From NCBI GenBank assembly GCA_963681505.1, contig OY811982.1, forward strand, positions 5,108,836 through 5,172,835: 64,000 nucleotides of DNA. The letters are read 5' to 3'. Every line of letters begins with the position of its first letter. The stretch's first letter is position 1. The notes under the pieces were generated by a model. It made no database searches. It had not been told where the DNA came from and saw only the letters and a program-made list of their open reading frames with translations. Below, piece after piece: positions 46,208-58,200 of the stretch. A program made the position numbers and the translations under genes. The DNA comes from Eunapius fragilis (taxonomy: Eukaryota > Porifera > Demospongiae > Spongillida > Spongillidae).

Positions 46208-46644
46208 GAGGAGATTTTAGCCAGCAAAATGTCTCTTGGACCTCCCTACCCCAATTTGCATGTTTCCACAGCCAACGGAACACAGGTGCACCCCAACACA
46301 GCACACACTGGGTCATTAGCCACATGTTTGTGGGACTCTGCATGCAGCTATTGCATATGTTAAAAATTACAATTAATGTTCATACCATGAGATCAGAACA
46401 TCAGGAAAAGTAGTTGTTTTTTCCAACTCTAACCAGAGTATTGTCATGCCCAGATGAAGGTATAGTAGAAGGGTAGGCGATCATTGTTTTGATTAGGTAC
46501 TGACCACATGCACAATCTGATCAGAACAAAACCAGCAAGCTAGCCTTGCTACTACTAGCATGCAACGTTTTATAGTAATATCAGGCACCGCTGTAAGGAA
46601 CATTGCCAAACACACTAAACTGTTTAAGTTTAAGCTAATGTTTC

Positions 46645-46965
46645 CTTACTGCAGTGGAGGGGAAGGGAGGGGAGGGGAGGGGAGGGGTGGGGAGGAGAGG
46701 GGAGGGGAGGTGAAGGAGGAGAGGGGTGGAGAGGAAAGGGGATGGGAAGGAGGGGGAGGGAGGGGAAGGGAAGGGGAGGAGAGCAGAGAGGGAGGAGATG
46801 GACGGGGAGGGGAGGGGAGGGGAGGAGAGAGGAGGAGAGGGGAGGGGAGGAGAGGGGAGGGGAGGAGAGGGGAGGGGAGGAAAGGGGAGGAGGAGGTGAG
46901 GTGGATGGAAGAGTAGAGGAGATGGGGAGGGGAGGAGAGGTGAGGGGAGGGAGGCAGGGGGAGTA
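46645..46965 (+). repeat. GGGGA-type polypurine tract
   Basis: About 320 bases built from GGGGA, GGGAGG and GGAGA units, nearly free of pyrimidines on the plus strand. Multiple runs of three or four G at short spacing give strong G-quadruplex potential on this strand. The open frames across it are compositional. Confidence 0.9.
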
Positions 46966-47224
46966 TTATATAATAATTCAAATTCAATGGGAGTTGATTT
47001 GAAATATCAAACAAGTATGGGGTTTGTTTGATGTGCCATTTATCTGGCTTGTCCTTGTTGACACTCCTCTTTTTTGACCATGCACAAGAAAGCGTGCAAG
47101 GTTCTGTCCACTTCTGGGATTGCTCCAAACACTCCTGAGGCTTGGAACTTGTTACAAAAGTTCCAAGTCACATTACCTTTGGAAAGTCAGTAATGAGGCA
47201 TCACTTTAGACTATGTACAGCGGA

Positions 47225-47735
47225 CTGCATTAGCCTTCTGGTATTTGGGTATACTTGCCACTATGATAATGACATGGCCATACCCCAAAAACACTCTGGA
47301 CCTGGGGATTCTGATGGGGAAACTGCAATGCACTCATGCCCTGCGTTCAATCACCTTTATGCCTGGGTGGTCCTCGTCTAGACCACTGTGTGAATTATGA
47401 ACCCTTTTGGCCCTGTTGTCATGGTAGCTACACTGTTGTTAAAATATCCTTGGGATGCATTGTAAACCGTATTTCCCCTGCATGTTACCCAATCAGCCTC
47501 CACCCCTTTCAAAATGTACTAGGGACATTCATCTGATTTTTGGTTGTACTTAAGGCCAACTATGTTAATGGAATTGGCTCTACCCAAAAAGTACTCTGGA
47601 CCTGGGGACTCTCATGGGAAACATGTCTGCAATGCACTCCTGCCATGCATTGAATAGAAAGATGGCTACTATTATGCCTGGTCGTCCCCGTTGTGGCTCT
47701 GTTGTCATGGTAGCTACACTGCAGTTAGCACAAAG
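47225..47735 (+). repeat. duplicated segment, about 300-bp period, two copies
   Basis: CCAAAAACACTCTGGACCTGGGGATTCTGATGGG-like sequence near 47285 recurs near 47585. In both copies CTGCAATGCACTC, ATGCCTGG and TGTTGTCATGGTAGCTACAC follow in the same order. Copies are about 85 percent alike by eye. No coding frame shared. Confidence 0.7.
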
Positions 47736-47739
47736 TGCT

Positions 47740-49200
47740 CCATGAACATTGGTAAGACGTTCTAGAGCATATATTTGTGCGTGTTATACAACTAGGCTCC
47801 AACTACTGAAAAAGAACAATGGAGACCTAACAGCAATTGAAGATCAATGAACGTTTGGCCAGCGTAAGCCAGTATACATGTAGATCAAGATAAGGGTGCT
47901 ATTGGGTAGGAGCATAGACATGATTGGAGTCTCAAGTGCCATCTCTTCCGGAAAACCAGTTGCTCATTTATATACATGTAGAATAATAATTATTAAAAAT
48001 TCAGTATTTATTTTTCACCCTGAAATGAACTCAAGCACATAGTGCTAGCCGTTTCCCGGTACAAAACCGGCTCGGAACAACGGAAAAGTCACAGCTCGCA
48101 ACAACTGAAAATAAGGCATATTCATTGTGGAGTTGGGAAAGCTGTTGGTGTACATAGCACACGCTTACCGCTTTCATCAATAAAAATACATTTGGTGGAG
48201 GGCGGTTCAGATCAATCGATATTGATAGATGATTGCTCCAAAATAAACTGGATGCTATAATATAGTGTAGAGTGATCAATTTTCAGTGGAGGCATGCACT
48301 ATTCTTTGTAGATTTTGCTACGTTGAGGTACATTTCTATGACGTCGCGATGTTGAGATTCAAAATGATGAACTAATTGGCCTGAACGATATAGGTGGTGG
48401 TAGAGTAAACGAATCGAAGGTACAATCACGCGTGAAGGTTCGAACCATTTTTTGTAAATGTTTCCATTGCTTTTGTTTTTACTTTTCAGATAAATAAACT
48501 TTTATTTCAGCGCTGTAGATCAATCAATGCGGATCACGGTTGTACAATGAGTGGCAGTCGGCAATTAGAAATTATTGAAACTGGTTATGGTCTTCGCACC
48601 ATATTAAGCGCACTTTGCAATGGGTACGGTTAGAAAGTCAGCATGTCCCTGCTGCCGAGTATCAAGGCCGAAGTAAAAATTTTAAGGTCAGAAGAGTTGA
48701 CAGCACGTTTTGTCAGTAAAGGAAGTTATATAATTAGTGGATTGTATTGTTATTTGATGTCCATTATTTCTTGAAGGTTGACTAAACAGCAACTGTTTCA
48801 TTTTCAGATGAGCCCACTGTCAGTGGAATTGAACGAACAGTATGTGCTGAGAAGACTGACACCACAGTAATTAATACAAAATATTCACATTGACAGACAT
48901 CAGCAAGAAGATGTTGTAACCCAACTTCATTTTTAGGGGCATGTTATCTCGTCAAGGTTTTAAAATATGCGTAGAGATGCAGTCCAAACTCGTATTTTTA
49001 TTCCATCTGTGCTTGAATCTACCTACATGTAGCTCAAAACTTGCAAGTGGTTCACTTAACATTTTCAAAATGGTAGGGTAGCATCTTATAGTCCTATAAT
49101 TACTACCAATGTGTCCATCTTTCCCAAAAGTGTTCATCAACTTCTCTGACAACGAAACAGATACTTGAGGTACAGTTTATTTATCAGGAACTACGGTAGT
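47740..49200. other. no gene resolved; weak exon-like signals near 48512-48870
   Basis: Between acceptor-like TTATTTCAG (48511) and GTCAG (48688) a frame reads HHIKRTLQWVRLESQHVPAA in one phase, and an exon-like block at 48808-48868 reads MSPLSVELNEQYVLRRLTPQ. They may belong to a decayed gene, but I recognise no family. The remainder has nothing supportable. Confidence 0.25.
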
Positions 49201-49204
49201 AGTT

Positions 49205-49520
49205 CCTATATAGGGATTGACCCGGGTCGTGAAATCATTTTTTTAAAACGCCACCCACGTATGACTCGCGTACCAAGAATCTGATAGTTTAGCTCTTTGT
49301 TCCTATCGATCCAGAAGGCAAAGGCGGTTATTTTAATGTTTTGTTCCGGTCTTCAAACCGTGTGCTTTAAGAGAACAAAAAAGTTCGTGTTTTACCTCGT
49401 CCCCACGCCAATTCTTCTCCGTCGTCGTCTTCTAATTTTTCTTCTCGGGTGTCAGTTTTGAAGAGCGCCAATTATACCAATCGCTTTAGAATCTCCTGGA
49501 AGGACATCTTCGAGTATCAG
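49205..49520 (+). repeat. dispersed family C, copy 2
   Basis: Shares with the copies at 17770 and 56510 the ordered phrases TTGACCC, CGATCCAGAAGGCAAA, GAGAACAAAAAAGTTCGTG, CCTCGTCCCCACG, TCGTCGTCTTCT and ACCAATCGCTTTAGAATCTC with CTGGAAGGACATC. It runs directly up to the 24-bp minisatellite. Confidence 0.7.
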
Positions 49521-49554
49521 ATGTATAAATAAAGCTTAAAACTGACATACCAGC

Positions 49555-49860
49555 CTCATCTCAGCCACTTGTCATCTCAGCCACCAGTACCAGCCTCACT
49601 TCAGCCACCAGTACCAGCCTCATCTCAGCCAATTGTCGTCTCAGCCACCACTACCACCCTCATTTCAGCCACCAGTACCAGCCTCATCTCAGCCACCAGT
49701 ACCAGCCTCATCTCAGCCACCAGTACCAGCCTTATCGCAGCCACCATTACCAGCCTCATTTCAGCCACCAGTACCAGCCTCATCTCAGCCACCAGTACCA
49801 GTCTCATCTCAGCCACCAGTACCAGTCTCAGCGACCTGTACCCTCATCTCAGCTATTAAT
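49555..49860 (+). repeat. 24-bp minisatellite, TCATCTCAGCCACCAGTACC core
   Basis: About thirteen tandem units. One frame encodes SSQPPVPA repeats from an ATG near 49633, another encodes SATSTSLI. The unit length preserves all frames, so openness is not proof of coding. No upstream start or splice evidence favours a protein. Confidence 0.9.
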
Positions 49861-51052
49861 ACCACTCCTTGTTTGCACTGATAACAGAATTTGAGTGCAT
49901 GGGTGGATGTTGTTAATAGAATACCAAGTGTAAATCTGCTGCAAACTCTGTGCATTGATTTGAACGCTTTGGTTTCTTATCAGGTGCCACAAGCAAGCGA
50001 CCACACACCCTGCATCGCTCCTGACCTTTGTAGTGATGCTCCATTCAACCCGCACCGATTATTCCAAAAATACACACGCCGCGTAAGTTGGTAAAACAAA
50101 ACTGTGGCTTGTTCTAATTGTTATAAATATGCTTCTTGATCTCTCTTGTTAATGTCATAACTCGCTGACCTAAATTCTATTGTCGCTGTCTTTGCTACAC
50201 ATGATCAACGTACCCCCTCTCAGTTACCGCCTTCATCACATAGGGGTATAAAAACGATGCGCAACGATTCGAGTAATATTGTAGATTGTGCGCGTTGGAG
50301 AATTTCCTTAGTGCGATGATAGGGATCGAGTACGAAAGATCAAATCATCTCAAAGCTATGATTTGAAAAAAAGCACGAAATGTGGGTCACAAAAAGTACG
50401 ATTTATAAAGAGCTCTAAAAGTAAATTATTTTACACCATTCAATAGGTACACCGTATTAGCTAATTATCTGAATTGTGTCCAGCCGCAAACAACAGTGTC
50501 TATTATTGAATTTCGCTTTTGGCTTTGTCACATGAGCCAGTGTCAATGGCTGCAAGTTCAAATTAAACTATTGCTATACAACTAATATTTATAAATATTA
50601 GTTGTATAGCAATAGTTTTATTTGTTGTTCCTTAATTTGGAATATGAATGCAATTCACTTTTGAAGTGCCTAACATTTTGTGCACAACAGTGTCTACTAG
50701 CTGCATCTCCTCTTTGTTGATCTCTTCTGTGCAGCAGTGGATCTACTTACACACAGCACTATCACATCATTCATCACTGAGTAGCTGAATCATTCCACGC
50801 GCTGTTTTTATTTGTGTGCAATCCAGTGGAGTAGGGCTGTGGCAGCAGGGAACATGACGTATTGGCTGTCACAGTACAATGAGACATAGGACAGTACAGC
50901 TCATCAAATGACAGACAATAGTTGTTTATTGGCCAATGTCGGTTGAATAACATTCTGTATTTATTTCATTTAGTGGTGCAATGGCCATAATGTGCTTCAC
51001 AACTTTGGTTGGAGTGTTGGTAGATCGTACCTTACAAGGAGGCGACCCCTTA
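49861..51052. other. no gene recognised; contains a 54-bp perfect palindrome
   Basis: Apart from the palindrome at 50565-50618, the stretch holds short open frames and a possible exon near 49983-50085 (after TTATCAG) without recognisable homology. Confidence 0.35.
50565..50618. repeat. perfect 54-bp palindrome
   Basis: AAACTATTGCTATACAACTA continues to ATATTTA and is followed immediately by its exact reverse complement ending TAGCAATAGTTT. There is no spacer. It could extrude as a cruciform or be a tiny foldback insertion. Confidence 0.95.
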
Positions 51053-52780
51053 TGTAGTGACGTACTGCAATCTATTTTGTGAAAGGGGAAATTCCCTTTG
51101 CATACATGGTAAATACAAACATGTGTACCTTGCAGCTGCCCCAGTTATAGGTGTAGCAGTTGTACATGTAGTCACACACAGGACTTCCAATTTGCACTCA
51201 TATTGTTCGATTATTCCTATTTACACCTTAGCGTCGGAGAGGTTTAAAGTACATGTGACGACGTTCAGAACTTAGCAAAGAAGTGTAATATACATACAAA
51301 ATATACACCTTAAATACTAAATAAAAGGAATGTTCTAGATCTTAGTACAGGGTGCACATGATGCTGCTACATTGCTCCCTCCTCCATAAGGAACACGCCC
51401 ACATGTTGATTTAAAAGTAGACCCAGGTTCCCAATCTTTCAGGAGGCCGTCTCCGACGGGTTGATCGACGTATATTGTCTGTGGGTAGGGCAATATCTTG
51501 GGCTTGCTCATCTGCCTCTGCCAGAGGTTCCACTGCTTCTCCATCGTCTCTAGGGTTGTCAGCCATGCCGGGTTCTTCTCCATCCACATGTGCAGATGGG
51601 GGAGTGGCCTCTTGTGGATCTTGTAATGGTAGTACCATCATATCCAACTCATCTTCTTCTGCTTCCCCTTGTTTTGGTTTACCATCACGCTGAGAACTGC
51701 CAGTTCCACATTCCTGCAACACTCTCTCTACATATGGCTTTAGCCTATCAATATGCACTGTATGCTGCTTATGTGGGACTGCATCTTGTTTTATTTTGTA
51801 CACACAATTGTCCCAAACATCCACAACCGTATAAGGTCCCTTCCAAAATCTATGCAACTTTCTGGACTGCCCCTTAGGAACTACTGGGTTATTCAGCCAC
51901 ACCTTACTCCCTCTGGTAAATGGTTTACCAGCCACCTTCACATCATAGAGCTGCTTGTGTCTTCTTTGTTCAGAAGATAAGTGGCTTCTCATCCATTTGT
52001 AGGTATCACTCATCCATTTCCTCAGGTCTTTAACAAACAATGGCACATTTGCTGGCTGTTCAGTACCTGAAGGCAGACCATACATAACATCGATAGGTAA
52101 CTGTACCTCCCTGCCAAACATTAAAGAAAATGGTGTGTGCTTAGTGGCCTCATGGATACTGGTTCGATATGCCAGCATAAGACATGGTATCCTGAGGTCC
52201 CAGTTAGTCTCATCGTCCACTGCAGCCATTCTCAGCATCGAAAGTAGTGTCCTGTTGAACCGCTCGATCATACCATCTGATTGAGGGTGATATGGAGTGG
52301 TCCTGGTTTTCACAATCCCCATCAGCCTACAGATTTCCTTTATTAGTGATGTTTCAAAGCTCCTGCCCTGGTCAGTATGGAGGTGAGTTGGAGCTCCGAA
52401 CCTAGAGATGAATTCATTCACCAATACACGAGCAATTGTGGGAAATTCTGTCCACTTCGTGAAATAATCAACAACAACTAACACATACTTGAGAGAATCA
52501 TGAAGCTCAGAGAGGACACTTGGCACTGTACTGGGAGGTATAACAAGCTGAAGGCATTTATTTACACCACCACCCCCTGCATCCTCCCACCGCCTATACA
52601 GAACTCCTCTTTTCACCTCTAAATATTTCTTTTGAGCCCATAAACATTTTAGCACATGGCTAGCACTTTGGTGGACACTGGTTAGGTCGTGCATTAGGGT
52701 GCTCTACCCAATCTATGACTTGTTTTATATCTTCATCAGTGTCTTGCATCTCACGAATCTGAGATTCAGTCAAGCATGGT
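51053..52780 (-). mobile_element. Ty3/gypsy-type LTR retrotransposon fossil, 3' portion
   Basis: On the minus strand the coding part shows a Ty3/gypsy integrase region: YFTKWTEF, FGAPTHLHTDQGRSFE, TTPYHPQSDGMIERFNRTLL, LAYRTSIHEATKHTPF, then a C-terminal region with FWKGPYTVVDVW. It is followed by a purine-rich tract (GGAGGAGGGAGCAA) and a 319-bp LTR at 51053-51371 with matching ends TGTAG and CTACA. Only the 3' end of the element is present here; no second LTR and no protease or reverse transcriptase was found in the window. The copy is truncated and broken, and is listed as a fossil of moderate age because long open stretches remain. Confidence 0.9.
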
Positions 52781-52890
52781 AACTAGTTGCTGTTTGGTAC
52801 AGATGTTGTACTGCTGACATTAACATCCACCAGCTAACCAGTTGCTGTTTGGTACAGATGTTGTACTGCTGACATTAACATCCACCAGCT
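52781..52890 (+). repeat. 55-bp direct duplication
   Basis: AACTAGTTGCTGTTTGGTAC...CCACCAGCT is followed at once by a second copy (AACCAGTTGCTGTTTGG...CCACCAGCT). One substitution was seen. It adjoins the upstream limit of the LTR-element sequence. Confidence 0.9.
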
Positions 52891-54676
52891 GGCCAGGTAA
52901 CTTAGAGACCGCGAATAACTTTTTTGATTCAATAAAATACACACCACAGTCATTTGTTAGTAATGCACATTTTGAAGCAGATCTAACCGCGCGATTGGGC
53001 GCACAAAGCTTTAGAAAACGTACACCATTTTAAAGACATACCATATTACAAACCCGCCAATCAGCGTCCCACATTTTGGGATCATATGACTGCTGTCACT
53101 GCACCTGAACATAAAAACGATGTTTCAAATGTGCTGGCCAACCACCACATTCTACTAATCTACAGTCTGCTCAGCTGTGCTTTTACATCGAGTACATGTA
53201 CATGCATCTGCCCCATTACTAGTTATCGAGTTCATCTTACAATTGCATGGCAATTGCAACATGTTGAATCATATACAAGCACACAACTTCCAGGAAACCA
53301 AGACGCCTTATGTCATTGGAGATTCACAAGAAATCAATCTGTGTTAAATGCCACAAGCTGATAGCAGCTAATAGATAGAATTAAAGATCACAAGTGCTCA
53401 GCGCATCCCCACCTGCATTTCGTCCAATGCCTTCTAGCCATGAAGAAATCCATACACCTTTCTTGGCCTTCAGTCTTTTGATGAGATAATGAATTTGAGA
53501 CGGCCAGCGCTCAAACACATTGATTGTCCTGCATAGACCCAGATGTTTACAAAAGCAATCAACTGTCAGTCCATGCATCGGTAAGGCTTCTAATATTGCC
53601 TAATTGAACATGTGTCTTACTCTCTTCTAAGCGAGCAGGCAAGAAACACTATTAGTACTATCGGTGAGTTGAGGTCAGATGGTAAGGAACGGCAACTTTG
53701 GCAAAAAGCAAAAGGGTCAGTTTCGCGGAGTACAAAATCTCACAAGCTAAGTCAAATCATGTCACACCAAGTCGAAGAGTTGTTGAGATCAACGCGGGGA
53801 TATACGTTATGCAGAGCAGGGTTTGTTTCACAAGGCTTGCACCTTGCTTACCTCTGATTTTAGGTCCAGACACGTACTGAAGCCACATATGCCATTGGAA
53901 GAAATTGAACTAAGCTCAAACATCCTTTTGTTGTTCCCCCTCCCCCCCCCCCCCCCCCGCAAGATGTAGGCCAAAAACACAGCCACTGGACAACGATTTT
54001 GACATCTTAAAGTGTCTACATAGTTTCATAAATGCCACTGGCCCTTCAAGTGCGAGTGCAGCACCTTATATATGTGACAAGAAACTCTTCCCTGAATCTC
54101 GAGACTTGCTCCAATGATTTAGGACTTCCCATATATGCATACAACATTGAACTGTTGGCGCGGATACGTGAGCTTTAATAAGCCAAAGTAATCTGTTCAG
54201 ACAGGGTTGCAAATGAATTTACGTAACGTTACGGTAAAACAGTAGAGTTGCTGTGGATGTACGTGCATGGCATTAACTCTCACAATATTCAGGCTCAGCT
54301 GCTGCAAAGGTCTGCAAGGACCACAGCCTACACATTATGCTGGAGCTGGTAGCTATTGTTAGCCATAGCTGTAGGCAGGAAGCCTGAAATGAAAGTGAAA
54401 ACTATTGCTTTATTTGAAAGTAATTTGATCAGTGTCCACAGTCCCCCAGTGCATCTAATGACACATTGAGATAGTTCTAATCAGACAGTTTCCAGAAAGT
54501 ATAACTATAATACAATCCATTGCTTCAAGCCTATAGATTTGCACCTCAATGAGGAAATAGGAAAACAATACAGTTGTTATATGCGCATTCATTTGTATAG
54601 TGACAACAATCCAGTTCACAGAAAGCGTGCAATTTTTTGTAGCATTTCAAACTATTTCCCCTATTGATATCTACAA
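52891..54676. other. no gene recognised; poly-C tract near 53939-53959
   Basis: Minus-strand frame 53381-53578 (FERWPSQIHYLIKRLKAKKG, VWISSWLEGIGRNAGG) and plus-strand frame 53612-53857 have coding-like composition, but no family or exon partner was recognised. The rest shows nothing supportable. Confidence 0.3.
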
Positions 54677-55212
54677 CTACTTTCTGGGGAGCAGGGTGCA
54701 CATGATGTCGTCATGAGGCTGCCTTGTTATTCTCTCCACAACATCTAATTTGTACCCATCAGGAAGTGTCATGTGAAAGCTTTGCACTAGTCGAGATAAG
54801 ACTAGTTTAGCCTCCATCTGAAAAAATGGCATGATTAATAAGCACATACTTAAAATACATAACTGACCATGGCAAAATGCCTTCCAATGCATGAACGATG
54901 CCCAACACCAAACGGGAAATAAACGAATGGGTTGGGCCTGGGAAACGAACCGTCATTAAATATTATGGTAATTTTCATCAGAAATAAACAAACTTTTTAT
55001 TTTCCTGATCAAAACGAGATGGAATAAAATGGTCAGGATTTTCAAAATACTCCGGCATTCTGCACATTGATGCAGTGTGGGCCTGTAGTACAAACAGCTA
55101 TTGCACTATGCACAGTCATGAATATGTATATTACATAAAGTGTGTTAGGTTACATATTATAATGATTGTACCTATATAATGATTGTACCTATACATATTA
55201 TAATGTCTTATG

Positions 55213-55264
<52 letters not shown>

Positions 55265-58200
55265 TCATAAATTCAAAGTATGTCATTGAATTATGATATA
55301 TCATAATTCGACTGGAGGAATAAGCAAAATAAAATTAACTTACAAACATAGGTATCCCAGGTGGTATGTGGTGCCCACTTAGGGTCACTCCACCGGGAGG
55401 AGACTCCTTACCAACACCTCCCACAGTGCCACGTATCCTCAGTGTCTCATCAATTATCTACATGCAATAATTAAAAATCCACAGTGAAATGGGAAATTTA
55501 AAAAGTAGTCCACATAAAAAATGGCTAAAAGCAGGATTGGCTGGGAGATAAAAATATCATTGCTAGTTGGCTTATTTAAGTATAAATGTTTACTTGATTG
55601 TACCCATACTTGAATATATGCATAGTTGACACAGCTATGTACATGTAGATTGTACCTGCTCTGTGTAGTGCAGTTTGTCTAGATCCTCAACTGTGATGGT
55701 GTCCCTTTCTCCCAACACCTCCTCAATTTCCAACAGGAGCCTCTCCAGTACTTCAGGATGTTGATGGACAAGTACCACAGCAAATGAGAGGGTGTTGGCT
55801 GTGGTCTCCTGACCTGCACAGCAAAAGATGAAACGTGCATTGTTCAACCACACATACCGCCTCACCAGCAATGTAGAAGGTAATGAAGTCATCCACCAGA
55901 GTCTCAATGTCAGCAGTCTCGTCCCTTGCTATGGGGTGAAAAATACATGTAGACATAGTCAACCAGAAAGGCCTTCACATAACTTACTGGCAACCTTTAG
56001 TATGTGTGAGAGAATGTCAAGCGGAACCTCATCACCATTATCCAATGCCTTGATTCGTTTACTAATACACTCCCTGCCAATCATTCTAAGAGTACTGACT
56101 ACTTCATGATAGTGCTTAGTTTCGAAAGGATGAAAAAACTGCAAAGCAAAGATCATAACTATGCATCCAGGTATTATGCACTTGTAAAACACAACCCTCC
56201 CCCATAACAAAAAATACTGCCAATCAGCAAAAATTTTACATCAGTGAGCATGGTAATACCATAGGGTATCAATTTTACTCCAGCTGCATATGACAAACAC
56301 AGTGATGTGAGAGTATTATTATCAATGCCGATATATGATTTTTCACACTTAGATAACAGTAAACTTCCCCCATATAATTAGCAATTTATATTATAGCCAA
56401 AGAAGGCTATCAGAGCAACAAGACTGGAGTGTATAGAAGAACTTAGGTTTTTTTTATTGTCCTCATCATATCATGGGAAGTCTCACTAGAGACTTCCATA
56501 TAGGTTTTGACCCCGACTATGAATTTAATTAAAATCCCGCGACCCTACCGTAGCTTCGCTCCCGACAATCGGAACGTCTAACTTGTTGCGGCAATCGATC
56601 TAGAAGTCAAAACTGAGTAGTTTCGTTTTTGTTTCACGTTGTAGATCCGCGTGGTTGTCGAGAACGAAAAATATTGCTGTCCTCGTTCCCCTTCCAAAAA
56701 TAATGGGCGGGTCGGCATCTGCTTCTTCTGCTTCTTCTTGGGAACTCATAACTCGGGACAGGAACACTTTTAAGCAATGAAAATTGCACCAATAGCTTTA
56801 GAATATGCTGGAGGACTCGCTTTGATACAAAAAAAGCCTTAAGCCTATATACAGTCTTACCAATTCTAATTAAGCAAAGGTACCTAGAAAATTTTCACAA
56901 TATGTCTGGATTGAATTAAATCGGTTAAATGAAAGGGGGGAAACCTGCGATGCAACAGTGATTTGGGTGTTAAAAAAATTAAGGAAACAAGTAAATAAAA
57001 ACATTCTCTCTGAGAAAGTTGGTGGGATAAAGGTTTTGCAGGCAAATAGTATACTAGTATACTGGTGTAAAAAGCAAGGAAACAAGTTTTATCAGAAGGG
57101 AAAATGTAATAGTCCTATATTTAGCACAGAAACAGCATATGCCTTAGTCGACGTGTGCTAAATATAGGACTATTACATTTTCCCTTCTGATAAAACTTGT
57201 TTCCTTGCTTTTTACACCAGTATATTATTTACCTGCAAAACCTATATCCCACCAACTTTCTCAGAGAGAATGTTTTTATTTACTTGTTACAATAGTAACT
57301 GCCTCAAGCTTTGAGTGTCAAAGACTTTCCTAGTTGTAACTTAATCTAATGCAATTATAAAAAATTAAGGATGGACATTGACAAATAAAGATTCTGAAAC
57401 AACATATCCTACACCCACACACACCACAATCACACTCGTTTATTATAGTGTAATAACTAGATTCACTGCTGATTGAATAATACTAAAACCACTTTGGCAT
57501 GTACCATATGTGTGTCAGAAATTACATTATCGATCACAGAAATGACTCACCAAAATAAGAAAGGGTGGTCATGCAAAACATTATTTAAGCATAACAACAT
57601 TCACTTACACGTACACTTCATTGTATGTATTTGTACAATAGCAAAGAATTGAGACAATACTGACCTTGAAAAGTGGAAAACGAAAACTTGTTTGGACACC
57701 TTTGAGAGTTTGGCCAACAAGAAAGCTCAGACCATCATCTGTTCCAAAGGATTTGCCCTTCCATTCACTGGTGAAGTCAGTTGCGAATGCTACCTGCAGA
57801 TGGGACAATGAATGCACACTGCACACCAAGTGTGCAGTGTACCTTGCTGATGACATCTAGAGCAGCTTTGTGAATGTGCTTCTTCAAAGGTACCTGCGTC
57901 TTCCCATCAGCAAGAGGTCTTAACTTCTCCAGAAATACATCCACACATGTACAGAACTTTGGGACCAGGCTCCTCAGATACCTTATAGAATGGTGATACA
58001 TGTACATTGCACATAAATGTAGCTATCCGGAGAGTGAACACCTTACCCCTTGTTAAAGGCAGGGTCATATAGCTTCCTTCTTGGTTTCCATTTCTCATAC
58101 TCACGAATAGTTAACAGTCCTTTTCCTAGAAATCTGAATATATGTGTATGCAAAATACATGTGTTAGTGTTCTAGTACTGTCATAAAATATGACTAATTT

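Noticed and set aside
48512-48870. Exon-like blocks reading HHIKRTLQWVRLESQ and MSPLSVELNEQYVLRR
   Set aside because: Phases do not join into a consistent model and no homology was recognised.
49569-49881. SSQPPVPA repeat protein
   Set aside because: Kept only as a minisatellite because two other frames are equally open and no gene structure surrounds it.
53381-53857. Possible genes with FERWPSQIHYLIKRLK and ISTIGELRSDGKERQLW
   Set aside because: Composition is gene-like, but no family, splice partner or start evidence was found.
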